The notes beneath the pieces were generated by a model that saw only the letters and a program-made list of their open reading frames with translations, did not search any database and had not been told where the DNA came from. The translations under genes were made by a program, and so were the position numbers. From Desulfosarcina cetonica JCM 12296 (lineage in GTDB: Bacteria; Desulfobacterota; Desulfobacteria; Desulfobacterales; Desulfosarcinaceae): a stretch of DNA of 38,100 nucleotides. Below are positions 26,737-35,477 of the stretch, piece by piece. The stretch spans positions 1 through 38,100 of the forward strand of contig NZ_BBCC01000043.1 of NCBI RefSeq assembly GCF_001311845.1, read 5' to 3'. How positions within the stretch are numbered: position 1 is the first letter of the stretch; every line of letters starts with the position of its first letter.

Positions 26737-27435
26737 ATGTTTACCGAAACGATCTCCTACCCGGCGGCCCTCCTGGCCGGTTTGCTGTCCTTTTTTTCAC
26801 CGTGTATTCTTCCGCTTATCCCCGCCTATTTCACCTTTATCACCGGCTTATCCTTGGAGGAACTGACCCAGGCAAAAAGCTCCGTCGTCCGGATCCGGGT
26901 GATTTTATCCACGTTGGGATACGTGCTTGGGTTCTCGTCGGTATTCATTCTCATGGGAGCGTCGGCCTCCTACCTGGGTGGCGTTATTTTTCAATACCGG
27001 GATTGGATACGGATCATCGGCGGTGTGTTGATCATTATTCTGGGAATTCATATGATCGGTTTGTTCCGTTTCAACGTGCTGGAGTTCGAACGCCGGTTCC
27101 AGGTTCGGAAGAAGCCGCTTCATTTCCTGGGGACGTTTATCGTCGGCATGGCCTTTGGCGCAGGCTGGAGCCCGTGCATCGGCCCCTTGCTGGGATCGAT
27201 CCTCATCGTTGCCGGCAATCAGGCGACAATTGCCAAGGGCGTTGCTCTTTTGGCGGTTTACGCCGGCGGTCTGGCCGCCCCCTTTATCCTGCTCTCGATA
27301 TTCGTCGACTCGTTGTTGAGCTTGATAAAAAGAGCCACTTGGTCGATAAAGTATATCAATATGACGGCCGGAGGGCTGCTGCTCATTCTCGGCCTGCTGC
27401 TGGTAACCAACAACCTAAGCCTGATGAGCGTATAG
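26737..27435 (+). CDS. CcdA/DsbD-type thiol-disulfide transport protein
   Basis: 232 aa with six hydrophobic segments. It passes electrons from cytoplasmic thioredoxin across the inner membrane to periplasmic thiol proteins. The two redox cysteines lie in the usual places: LLSFFSPCILPLIPAY near residue 23 and GAGWSPCIGPLLGSI near 147, each followed by proline as in the family. It lacks the extra DsbD alpha and gamma domains, so it is the short CcdA form. AAGGAG lies upstream of ATG 26737 at long spacing. The exported thioredoxin directly downstream (14 bases) is the likely electron acceptor. Confidence 0.93.
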   Translation: MFTETISYPAALLAGLLSFFSPCILPLIPAYFTFITGLSLEELTQAKSSVVRIRVILSTLGYVLGFSSVFILMGASASYLGGVIFQYRDWIRIIGGVLIIILGIHMIGLFRFNVLEFERRFQVRKKPLHFLGTFIVGMAFGAGWSPCIGPLLGSILIVAGNQATIAKGVALLAVYAGGLAAPFILLSIFVDSLLSLIKRATWSIKYINMTAGGLLLILGLLLVTNNLSLMSV

Positions 27436-27449
27436 GAAAACGAAATGCC

Positions 27450-27926
27450 ATGAAAAAATATCCGACATTGATTACTTTGATTCTCGTCCTGGCAATCGCC
27501 TGGATGGCCGGCCCTGCCACCACGATGGCGGCTCAACATAGCGACGGCATCCAGTGGCTCACTTACGACGAGGGCCTTCGCCGGGGTGAGCAGGAAAACA
27601 AGAAATTGTTCTTGGTTTTCAATGCCGACTGGTGCCGCTACTGCCATCAGATGGAAACCGAGACATTTCAGAACCCGACCGTGATCGCCTACGTCAACCG
27701 TAACTTCATCCCGGTGAGTGTCAACTCCGACCGACAACACGACATCGCCCAAAAATATGGCGTCCAGGGCCTTCCTAGCACCTGGTTCATCGCTGAAAAC
27801 GGGCAACGTATCGGCAGTCGGCCAGGTTATATTCCCGCTGATGAAATGCTCAAAATCCTGAAGTATATCGGATCTGACAGCTACCTGAAAATGAGTTTCC
27901 AGGCCTTTTTGGAGAAAAGCCCCTGA
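27450..27926 (+). CDS. Exported thioredoxin-fold protein
   Basis: 158 aa. Residues 1 to about 28 are a signal peptide (KK, then LITLILVLAIAWMA, cleavage near TMAAQ). The thioredoxin fold follows: KKLFLVFNADWCRYCHQMET with the CxxC site CRYC near residue 63, and the cis-proline loop GVQGLPSTWFI near 110. The spacing resembles thioredoxin_7/SoxW-like periplasmic proteins rather than classical thioredoxin. ATG 27450 lies 14 bases after ccdA, so the two are co-expressed. Probably receives electrons from CcdA and reduces periplasmic disulfides, for example in cytochrome c assembly or protein repair (inference). Confidence 0.9.
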   Translation: MKKYPTLITLILVLAIAWMAGPATTMAAQHSDGIQWLTYDEGLRRGEQENKKLFLVFNADWCRYCHQMETETFQNPTVIAYVNRNFIPVSVNSDRQHDIAQKYGVQGLPSTWFIAENGQRIGSRPGYIPADEMLKILKYIGSDSYLKMSFQAFLEKSP

Positions 27927-27944
27927 TGCCTGCCAATCAATCCG

Positions 27945-28208
27945 TTACCTGAAATCAGTCGATTCCGGCTGCCAGCGGCGAATCAGGCGGATCAGTGCGG
28001 AGATGACAAGGATCATCGACAGGCTTCCCAATAAACAGGGAAGCCAGATATGGGGTTGAAATTGGGGAACGTCCAGCGCGGCCGCCACGCCGACCATGCT
28101 GAACAGAAGCACCAAAAGCGCAAAAGACAGGATCAGCAGCATGACCGGCTCTGTATCATGCCAGGGAATAAACGCCTTGTGAAAGCGCGGATCGTTTCTG
28201 AATTTCAT
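27945..28208 (-). CDS. Small two-helix membrane protein, unknown function
   Basis: 87 aa: MKFRNDPRFHKAFIPWHDTE, then two membrane segments, VMLLILSFALLVLLFSMVGVA (about 22-42) and WLPCLLGSLSMILVISALI (about 54-73). A basic end, RLIRRWQPESTDFR, places the C-terminus in the cytoplasm. No family was recognised. ATG 28208 is preferred over the longer frame (to 28397), which would run through the divergent lipoprotein gene. It is convergent with the thioredoxin gene, 18 bases apart, and starts 50 bases from the divergent ChaN-like gene. The ribosome binding site is weak. Confidence 0.62.
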   Translation of the reverse strand: MKFRNDPRFHKAFIPWHDTEPVMLLILSFALLVLLFSMVGVAAALDVPQFQPHIWLPCLLGSLSMILVISALIRLIRRWQPESTDFR

Positions 28209-28257
28209 CTTCGCCAAAGCCTCTGAGGGGATGATCATCGCGAAAAAAGGAGAACCC

Positions 28258-29189
28258 TTGACACCTTCCAAACCGGCTGCCCAACTTCGCGACTGGGGAC
28301 TATTGCTCCTTTTTCTCATGCTTGCCGGTGGATGTACCCTGACGCCCAACACCCTGGCGATCCGGAACAACCCGACCCGACTCATGGAAAACACCATCTA
28401 TAAAACAGACGATGGTACGGTGGTCACACCGGCGCAGCTCTTCGCCGAATTAGGCCCCGAACGGGTGATCTATGTGGGCGAAAGCCATACCAACCCGGCG
28501 CATCATGCCATCCAGCTTCAGGTCATCCAAGCCCTGGCCCGACAAACCCCCGATCTGATCATCGGTATGGAGATGTTCGACGTCACCTATCAGCCGGTGT
28601 TGGACCGCTGGTGCGCGGGACAACTCGACGTGCCCACCTTTCTGAAACAAACCCATTGGGCCGTCAACTGGCGTTACGATTTCGCTCTGTACCGTGATAT
28701 TCTGGAATTTGCAAAAGAAAACAGATTGCGGGTGGTTGCCCTGAACATCCCTTTCCATATCCCGGCTAAAATCCGCATCGGTGGCATCAATAGCCTGACG
28801 GAAGCGGATCGACGGTACCTGCCCCAGACCATCGATACCGGCAATACCGCCCATCGGAATTATTTGAAAACCATTTACGACCTGCACGCCTTCGCGGCAG
28901 AGGATCACTTCGCTACCTTTTACGAGGCACAGTGCGCGTGGGAAGATGCCATGGCCGACGCCGTGGCCCAACATTTGGGCGAGGGCAGATGGTAGTTCTG
29001 GTGGGCAATGGACACATCATCCGCAAGTTCGGCATCCCCGATCGGGCTTTTTCCAGGACCCATGCCCCTTTCAAAACGATCTACCTGGCCGAGGTGGGCG
29101 GGGAAGCCGAGCGTGACTGGGCGGACTACCTGTGGATCACGGCGGAAACACCGATGCGGCATATGCCCATGAGAAGGCCCGCGCCGTGA
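28258..29189 (+). CDS. ChaN-like (DUF399) haem-binding lipoprotein (one frameshift)
   Basis: Repaired length about 310 aa. A lipoprotein signal (DWGLLLLFLMLAGGC) gives lipidation at Cys about 26. Domain blocks: VIYVGESHTNPAHHAIQLQV near residue 78, LIIGMEMFDVTYQPVLDRW near 100, HWAVNWRYDFALYRDILEFA near 140, and RVVALNIP near 165. The C-terminal part, MVVLVGNGHIIRKFGIPDR, matches the family but is in another frame. The break is at 28983-28985: GGG where GGGG gives EGQMVVLV. ChaN-type proteins bind haem and are linked to iron supply. The TTG at 28258 is preferred, as AAGGAG lies 5 bases upstream. The TGA stop is directly followed by the 147-bp repeat. Confidence 0.83.
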
Positions 29190-29336
29190 TTGACGGATTC
29201 GTAAAAACCCGATATCGGCGTTACGCTTCACCCTTCGTCACTGCGGCGTACGCAATAGTACGCCTCCTTCCTTAAGGATTCGCAAGCCTTGATCTCGGGC
29301 TTTTTACGAATCGTCGGAAATGCGACTTTTTACGAG
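29190..29336 (+). repeat. 147-bp dispersed repeat, copy B
   Basis: Inverted relative to copy A at 16920-17066. It starts TTGACGGATTCGTAA immediately after the ChaN-like stop codon and ends 27 bases before the nrdJ stop, so it fills the gap between two convergent genes. The self-complementary ends (GACGGATTCGTAAAAA with TTTTTACGAATC-GTC) are slightly more worn than in copy A. Confidence 0.85.
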
Positions 29337-29362
29337 TTCATCAGATATTGGGTTTATTAAGG

Positions 29363-31849
29363 TTACCCGCACTTCGTATATCCACAGAAGTGACAGGTCA
29401 TGCAGCCTTCCTCGAAGCTGATCGTCTGGCCGCATTCGGGACAGACCTCGCCCATCAGGCCGCGGCTGCCGCTTCGTTTTTCGGCGCCCTTCAAATAGCG
29501 ATCTTCCAGGACCCGGGCAATGGCGTCGGGGATGGAAAGCACCAGGCCCCCATTTTGAAAAATGGGATGTTCACCACCAATTCCCTTGAGTTGCTCAACC
29601 ACCTTGTCGGCCGTTACGCCCGACCGGAAGGCCAACGACACCAACCGACCAATGGCCTCGGTTTTAGCGGTGGTCGAACGCCCTGATTTGCCGATCGTGG
29701 CAAAGACTTCGAACGGTTTTCCGTGATACTCGGTGACGGTCACGTAAAGCTGGCCGAGGCCGGTTTTGACCCGAGTGGTGAAGCCGTCCAGGGTGTCGGG
29801 TCTTTTGCGCACGGCCGTCATGAACGCATCCTGATCCTTCTGGCTCGGCGCAAAGGAGAGCACCTGGTTTTCCTTGCTGCCATCCCGGTAAATGGTAACG
29901 CCCTTGCACCCCAATTCCCAGGCCAAATCATAGATCTTGTTGACGTCGGCCACTGTCGCATCCCTCGCCAGATTGACGGTTTTTGAGACGGCGTTGTCGG
30001 TATGCTTCTGAAAGGCCGCCTGCATGCGCAGGTGCCATTCCGGCAAGATATCGTGGGCGGTGACAAATACGCGCTTGACGGGCTCGGGGATGTCTTCGAT
30101 GTGAGCGATACTGCCCATGCTGGCAACGGTTTCCATCAGCGCGTTTGAATAAAATCCCTGCTGCCTGGCAACGGCTTCAAAATGGGGATTGACCTCCATG
30201 AGCTTGTCGTCATCCATCACCGTACGGACAAAACTGAGTGCAAAAAGAGGCTCGATCCCCGATGAGCAGTCGCTGATGATGCTGAGGGTTCCGGTGGGTG
30301 CGATCGTGGTGGTCGTCGCGTTGCGATAGGCGGCTGCTGGATCATCCTTGAAACGACTTTGCGCGTAGTTGGGGAAAGGACCGCGCTCCCCGGCCAGAGA
30401 CAGGGAGGCTTGATGGGATTCGTTCTGGATGAAGCCCATGAGTTCCTCGGCCATCGTCAAGGCCGCTTCGCTGTTGTATGGAATCGATAGTTGAAACAAG
30501 AGATCGGCAAACCCCATGATGCCCAAACCGATCTTGCGGTTTCCCTTGACCATGCGGTCGATGGCGGCAAGCGGATAACGGGACTGGTCAATGGTGTTGT
30601 CCAAAAAGCGGACGGCCAGCCAAACCGTTTCCTTTAGCGCGGCATAATCGATGCTTGATCCGGTATCATCGGCAATCACGAACTTGGAAAGATTGATCGA
30701 TCCGAGGTTGCAGGCCTCCATGGGCAACAGCGGTTGTTCCCCGCAGGGGTTGGTGCTTTCGATCTCGCCCAAGGCCGGGGTCGGATTGTCCGTGTTGATC
30801 CGGTCCAGAAAAACGATTCCGGGATCGCCGTTTTTCCACGCTTGGGTCACCAACGCCGTATAAACCTCCCTGGCGTTGAGCGTGGACACGGGGCAGCGAT
30901 CCCTGGGATCCACCAGGTCATAGGTGGCATCCGCCTTAACCGCCTGCATGAAGGCGTCGGTAATGCCCACCGATATGTTGAAATTATTCAATTCGCTGTT
31001 GTTGGCCTTGCAGTGGATGAATTCCATGATATCCGGGTGGTCCACGCGCAAAATGGCCATGTTGGCGCCACGCCGGGTGCCGCCCTGCTTGACCTGCTCG
31101 GTTGCCGTGTTGAATATTTTCATGAACGAAATCGGCCCGGAAGCAATGCCCCCGGTGGTCCCCACCATGGAGTTTTTTGGCCGCAAGCGGGAAAAGGAAA
31201 AGCCGGTGCCCCCGCCTGATTTATGGATGATGGCGGCATTTTTAAGGGAGTCGAAAATTCCCTCCATGCTATCTTCAATGGGTAGGACGAAACAGGCGGC
31301 CAGCTGTCCCAACCGCCTGCCCGCGTTCATCAGGGTGGGCGAATTGGGCAAAAACCGAAATTCGGTCATCAGATGGTAAAACAGTTGGGTATAGTGCTCG
31401 ACATCGGCTTTCGGGTCATACATCAGCTCTGCCTCGGCGATATGCCGGGCAACCCGGTGAAACATTTCCGCTGGACGCTCCTGGATCTTGCCCTCGACAT
31501 CCTTTCTTAAATAACGTCGTTCAAGAACGGTTTGGGCATTGGCGGAAAGATCGAAACCATTCCGCAGGAACATATCCCGGGTCAACCGGATCGGTTTCTG
31601 GCAGGCCGTGTCGAGTCCGTATTCGGCGAGCTTGGCCTTGACCAATTCGTCGATCATGGGGGCGGTAATCTGACGAAGGTCCATGCGATCGATGGTGGCA
31701 CGGATAAAGGTCGCAATCTCCTTCGCCTGGCGCTCGTCGACCGCATTGGCGCCGATGAGGCTTTGGCAAAAACGCTGGTCATCCCAAACGTGCGTGTTCA
31801 GGTCCACGTTACCATCGTCGATAATCAGAGTTTTCTCTTTTTGTGGCAT
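29363..31849 (-). CDS. nrdJ: Class II (adenosylcobalamin-dependent) ribonucleotide reductase
   Basis: 828 aa. Makes deoxyribonucleotides with a B12-derived thiyl radical, independent of oxygen. Cysteines: AACFVLPIEDS near residue 175 and ACNLGSINLS near 387 (active-site disulfide pair), and the catalytic NPCGEQPLLPME near 373. RFLPNSPTLMNAGR and KSGGGTGFSFSRLRP are class II blocks. The C-terminus carries a TSCPD-type domain (VTEYHGKPFEVFATIGKSG) and a Cys-rich tail (CPECG ... CMTCHFCGYTKCG) that shuttles reductant. No ATP cone at the N-terminus. ATG 31849 has GGAG 10 bases upstream; the 80-codon upward extension has no homology-like content and overlaps the control region. Divergent from nrdD-nrdG. 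Confidence 0.95.
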   Translation of the reverse strand: MPQKEKTLIIDDGNVDLNTHVWDDQRFCQSLIGANAVDERQAKEIATFIRATIDRMDLRQITAPMIDELVKAKLAEYGLDTACQKPIRLTRDMFLRNGFDLSANAQTVLERRYLRKDVEGKIQERPAEMFHRVARHIAEAELMYDPKADVEHYTQLFYHLMTEFRFLPNSPTLMNAGRRLGQLAACFVLPIEDSMEGIFDSLKNAAIIHKSGGGTGFSFSRLRPKNSMVGTTGGIASGPISFMKIFNTATEQVKQGGTRRGANMAILRVDHPDIMEFIHCKANNSELNNFNISVGITDAFMQAVKADATYDLVDPRDRCPVSTLNAREVYTALVTQAWKNGDPGIVFLDRINTDNPTPALGEIESTNPCGEQPLLPMEACNLGSINLSKFVIADDTGSSIDYAALKETVWLAVRFLDNTIDQSRYPLAAIDRMVKGNRKIGLGIMGFADLLFQLSIPYNSEAALTMAEELMGFIQNESHQASLSLAGERGPFPNYAQSRFKDDPAAAYRNATTTTIAPTGTLSIISDCSSGIEPLFALSFVRTVMDDDKLMEVNPHFEAVARQQGFYSNALMETVASMGSIAHIEDIPEPVKRVFVTAHDILPEWHLRMQAAFQKHTDNAVSKTVNLARDATVADVNKIYDLAWELGCKGVTIYRDGSKENQVLSFAPSQKDQDAFMTAVRKRPDTLDGFTTRVKTGLGQLYVTVTEYHGKPFEVFATIGKSGRSTTAKTEAIGRLVSLAFRSGVTADKVVEQLKGIGGEHPIFQNGGLVLSIPDAIARVLEDRYLKGAEKRSGSRGLMGEVCPECGQTISFEEGCMTCHFCGYTKCG

Positions 31850-31945
31850 GTCACTGTAACTCCAGAGGTAAGACCGGGGAATGATCGAAGGAAATCGGCA
31901 GTGTGGGCACCAGCCCCACGCCCTTCCGCTGAAAATCAATTTCTC

Positions 31946-31993
31946 ATACAACATATTGTATGTCAACGCTCTTTTACCACTAAATCTGCATAG
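31946..31993 (-). promoter_or_regulatory. Tandem NrdR-box-like sites and -35 of the nrdJ promoter
   Basis: ATACAACATATTGTAT (31946-31961) matches the NrdR consensus ACACWATATMTWGTGT at about 13 of 16 positions and contains a perfect CATACAA/TTGTATG inverted repeat. A weaker site, CCACTAAATCTGCATA (31978-31993), has its centre 32 bases away, the usual NrdR pairing distance. TTGACA for nrdJ is at complement 31961-31966, so the first site would cover the -35/-10 spacer. The -10 is weak (GAAATT at 17 bases). Confidence 0.6.
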
Positions 31994-32101
31994 CGTTAAA
32001 TATGCTGAAATCGCACCATTTCCCATCCTCGACAAACCCGGACAAATAGTTTTGCATGCAATCCCAACAGGTTGCCCATAGGGGCGCATGGCAACCGAAA
32101 T

Positions 32102-32152
32102 CCACTACATATAGAAAAAGCAGCTTGACAGACAACAACATCTTGATGTAAT
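32102..32152 (+). promoter_or_regulatory. nrdD promoter with tandem NrdR-box-like sites
   Basis: TTGACA (32125-32130), a 16-base spacer and TGTAAT (32147-32152) form a good sigma-70 promoter. Two sites resembling the NrdR consensus, CCACTACATATAGAAA (32102-32117, about 11 of 16) and CAACAACATCTTGATG (32133-32148, about 10 of 16), have centres 31 bases apart and flank or overlap the promoter. About 140 bases of leader lead to the GTG start. Confidence 0.55.
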
Positions 32153-32164
32153 TAGGTCGTCATA

Positions 32165-32245
32165 ACCATGGCTTCACCATGGCGTTGGAAATACACCATA
32201 TCCGCTAGGTCGTGCCCCCAGAAGAAATACCGCGAACGGTATTTC
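32165..32245 (+). other. Structured nrdD leader
   Basis: ACCATGG occurs twice (32165-32171, 32176-32182) and its palindromic CCATGG cores can pair into a hairpin. Further on GAAATACC (32224-32231) pairs with GGTATTTC (32238-32245), an 8-bp stem with the loop GCGAAC. Neither is followed by a T-run. No cobalamin-riboswitch B12 box was recognised. Confidence 0.4.
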
Positions 32246-32297
32246 CTCATCGTTTCAAATCGTCGTAACCCGACACGTCATACCCGAGGAGAGCCCT

Positions 32298-34530
32298 GTG
32301 ATAGAAGAGATCAAGAAGCGTGATGGCCGTATTGTCGAATTCGATTCCTCCAAGATTACCGCTGCCATTGCCAAAGCGGGTCAGGTGACTGGAGAATTCG
32401 GGGATCGGGAAGCCAAAAAGATGACATTGCGGGTACTGACCCTGGCCCATGAACTCCGTCTGGGACCGACACCGGAGGTGGAGGAAATTCAGGATATTGT
32501 CGAGCGGGTGTTACTGGATTCGCCCTATTACAAAACTGCCAAAGCCTATATCATTTACCGTGAACAGCATGCCCAGATTCGTCGCATCGCCACGAAAGCC
32601 CACGTGGACCTCGTCGAGCACTACATCCGCAAACTGGACTGGAAGATTAAAGAAAACAGCAACATGTGCTATTCACTGCAGGGACTCAACAACTACATTT
32701 CCTCGGATGTGACCTCGGAGTACTGGCTCAACAAAATCTATCCGCCTGAAATTCGCCGCGCTCACGCCGATGGTGAGTTACACATTCATGATCTGAGCCT
32801 GCTTTCGGTTTACTGTGTGGGCTGGGACCTCACCGACCTCTTGCGCAATGGATTCAAAGGCGTCGAGGGCAAGGTTGAGAGTGCGCCGCCCAAGCACCTG
32901 CGCTCGGCCCTGGGGCAGATCGTCAACTTCTTCTATACCCTCCAGGGCGAGGCGGCCGGAGCCCAGGCGCTATCCAATTTCGACACCTTGCTGGCCCCCT
33001 TCATCCGCTATGACAAGTTGAGCTATCCCAAGGTCAAACAGGCCCTGCAGGAATTCGTCTTCAACATCAACATCCCTACCCGGGTGGCTTCCAGACGCCG
33101 TTCACCAACATCACCATGGACCTTTGCGTGCCCCATACCTTGAAGGACCATCCGGTGATCATCGGCGGCAAGGAGAAGCGGGTCACCTATGGCGAATTTC
33201 AGGAGGAGATGGATCTTTTCAACCGGGCCTTTGCCGAGGTGATGATCGAAGGCGACGCCAAGGGCCGCGTTTTCACCTTTCCCATTCCCACCTACAACAT
33301 CACCCGGGATTTCGATTGGGACAACCCCAACCTGGAACCCGTTTGGCGGATGACCGGCAAGTACGGAATTCCCTACTTCTCCAACTTTGTGAATTCCGAC
33401 ATGTCGCCGGAAGACGCCCGCTCCATGTGCTGCCGACTGCGCCTGGACAACCGTGAACTGCTCAAACGCGGCGGCGGCCTGTTCGGCGCCAACCCGCTGA
33501 CCGGATCCATCGGCGTGGTGACCATCAATCTGCCAAGAATCGGTTATTTGGCCCATGACGAGAAAAACTTTTTCGAACGTCTCCAGGCGCAGGTGAACCT
33601 GGCCATCGAAAGTTTGGCGATCAAACGCAAAGTGCTGGAGCAGTTCACCGACAAACAGCTTTATCCCTATTCCAAATTCTACCTGCGCGACATCAAGAAC
33701 CGCTCGGGTGTTTACTGGAAGAATCACTTCTCGACCATCGGGATCGTGGGCATGAACGAAGCCTGCCTCAATTTCCTCAACGCCGATATCACCACAGGCT
33801 TGGGACAGGCCTTCGCGATCAAGGTCATGGACACCCTGCGGGGCATGATCGCGGAAATCCAGGACCGCACCGGCGATATTTTCAATCTGGAAGCCACGCC
33901 GGCCGAAGGCACCTCCTATCGCCTGGCCATGATCGACAAGAAACGCTACCCGGATATCCTATGCGCCAACGAGGAGGATGTTCAAAAAGGCGCCGTCCCC
34001 TATTACACCAATTCCACGCAACTGCCGGTCAATTACACCGACGATATTTTCGAGACCCTCATGCTCCAGGACAACCTGCAGACCAAATATACCGGTGGCA
34101 CCGTTCTGCACCTTTTTCTGGGAGAACAGGTCGGCGACATCGAAACGGTGAAATCGATCATCCGCAAGGTATCGAGTAATTATCATCTGCCCTATTTCAC
34201 CCTGACGCCCACCTTTTCGGTTTGCCCCACCCACGGCTACCTCAACGGCGAGCAGCCCCGCTGTTCCCACTGCGACCGGGAAACGGAAGTCTATTCCAGG
34301 GTGGTCGGCTACTTGCGACCCATCAAACAGTGGAACGACGGAAAGCAGGCCGAATACTGCCGACGCAACCCTTCCGTATTCCACCGGAAGAGCTGCCGGG
34401 GGTCGCCGCCATTAATCTGAAGGACGTCGCCCCTGTTTCTTCCCCCGCGAGGGTGCTGCCCGAACAAGCCCCTGTTGCGCCAGCCGTTGACGCTGAAGCG
34501 CATTTACGGCAGCAGAGTGGATTGGTGTGA
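32298..34530 (+). CDS. nrdD: Class III anaerobic ribonucleoside-triphosphate reductase (two frameshifts)
   Basis: Glycyl-radical enzyme reducing NTPs under anoxia. Repaired length about 744 aa. An ATP cone occupies residues 1-90 (IKKRDGRIVEFDSSKITAAI). Catalytic core: the active-site Cys region is SMCCRLRLD, and NPLTGSIGVVTINLPRIGYL is a family block. Zinc-site cysteines lie in SVCPTHGYL and RCSHCDRET. The glycyl-radical motif is SRVVGYLRPIKQWNDGK near the end. Frame breaks: 33086-33087 (GG for GGG, restoring TRVGFQTPFT) and 34369-34371 (CCC for CCCC, restoring RRNPFRIPPEEL). With the second repair the gene ends at 34530 in GTGTGA, overlapping the nrdG start by 4 bases, which supports the correction. 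Start is GTG 32298 with GAGGAG upstream. Confidence 0.94.
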
Positions 34531-35234
34531 AGCGGTCCATGATTCTGGCGGGGTTTCAAAAAAATTCGTTTATCGACTTTCCCGGGAAAATCAGTTGCGT
34601 CCTGTTTCTGACCGGATGCAATTTCTTTTGTCCATACTGCCACAACGCCGCCCTGGCAAATGGAGAATACCCCCAGAGGATCGATATCGAGACGGTCCTG
34701 GACTTTCTGAAAGCCCGCCGCGGCATGCTCGAGGGGGTGGCGATATCCGGCGGTGAGCCCACCCTGAGTCCGGCGATTGCGGATCTGTGCCGCTCCATCA
34801 AGGCACTGGGATATCCGCTCAAGTTGGACACCAACGGCAGCCGGCCCGATATCCTGGGCCGGTTGCTGGACCAGCGGCTGGTGGATTTTGTGGCCATGGA
34901 CGTGAAGGCGCCCCTTGATCGTTATACCCCTTTCTGTGATCAGACGGACATCGCCGACCGAATCCGTGAAAGCATCCATCGGCTCATGACCGTCGCGCCG
35001 GCCTATGAATTCCGGACGACCTGCGCCGCCCCGTTTATCAATACCACCACCATCGTCCCCATGGCCCGGGCCATCCAGGGTGCCGACCGTTATGTCCTGC
35101 AGCCATTCAACCGGCGATCGGTCTGTCTCGACCCCGCCTTCAATGGCAAGACGGACCCGACCCTTTTTCCCGAAGCGATGCGCCAGCTACGTGATCTGGC
35201 CGCACCCTTTGTACGGTCCTGCACCATCCGTTAG
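34527..35234 (+). CDS. nrdG: Anaerobic ribonucleotide reductase activating protein (radical SAM)
   Basis: 235 aa. Uses a [4Fe-4S] cluster and S-adenosylmethionine to make the glycyl radical on NrdD. The cluster motif is CNFFCPYCHN (CxxxCxxC) near residue 32, preceded by FQKNSFIDFPGKISCVLF, typical of the NrdG2 type. The SAM-binding GGEPTLSP is near 80, and the substrate-side KLDTNGSRPDIL near 105. GTG 34527 overlaps the repaired nrdD stop (GTGA), implying translational coupling. An internal ATG at 34539 is a possible later start. Confidence 0.94.
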   Translation: MKRSMILAGFQKNSFIDFPGKISCVLFLTGCNFFCPYCHNAALANGEYPQRIDIETVLDFLKARRGMLEGVAISGGEPTLSPAIADLCRSIKALGYPLKLDTNGSRPDILGRLLDQRLVDFVAMDVKAPLDRYTPFCDQTDIADRIRESIHRLMTVAPAYEFRTTCAAPFINTTTIVPMARAIQGADRYVLQPFNRRSVCLDPAFNGKTDPTLFPEAMRQLRDLAAPFVRSCTIR

Positions 35235-35477
35235 CCCCAAAAGCCCCTCCATCTCCGTTGGTCGGTTACGATTTTTGCACTACCCGGTTACGAGCTTTAC
35301 CCGCCAACAGCCGCCCACGCCATCGTCGGAATACCGATCATTCCCTAAGAATCGATTTCAAATCAATAAATCAGGATGTTATTCCATCCGAACCAAGTCC
35401 GAAACGTTTGGCAGGGAAATTGCTGCAGAAATGCTGGATACGAGATTTCCCAAATGGATTGCGCAGGAGAATTCGAC

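Noticed and set aside
28208..28397. Longer N-terminus of the 2-TM protein
   Set aside because: It would run antisense through the start and signal peptide of the divergent ChaN-like lipoprotein and has no ribosome binding site.
31850..32089. 80-codon N-terminal extension of nrdJ
   Set aside because: It has no ribosome binding site and no domain-like content, and it covers the promoter and NrdR-like sites; ATG 31849 has a good GGAG.
31850..32297. Cobalamin riboswitch upstream of the class II reductase
   Set aside because: No B12-box-like core was recognised on either strand; NrdR-like boxes are a better fit.
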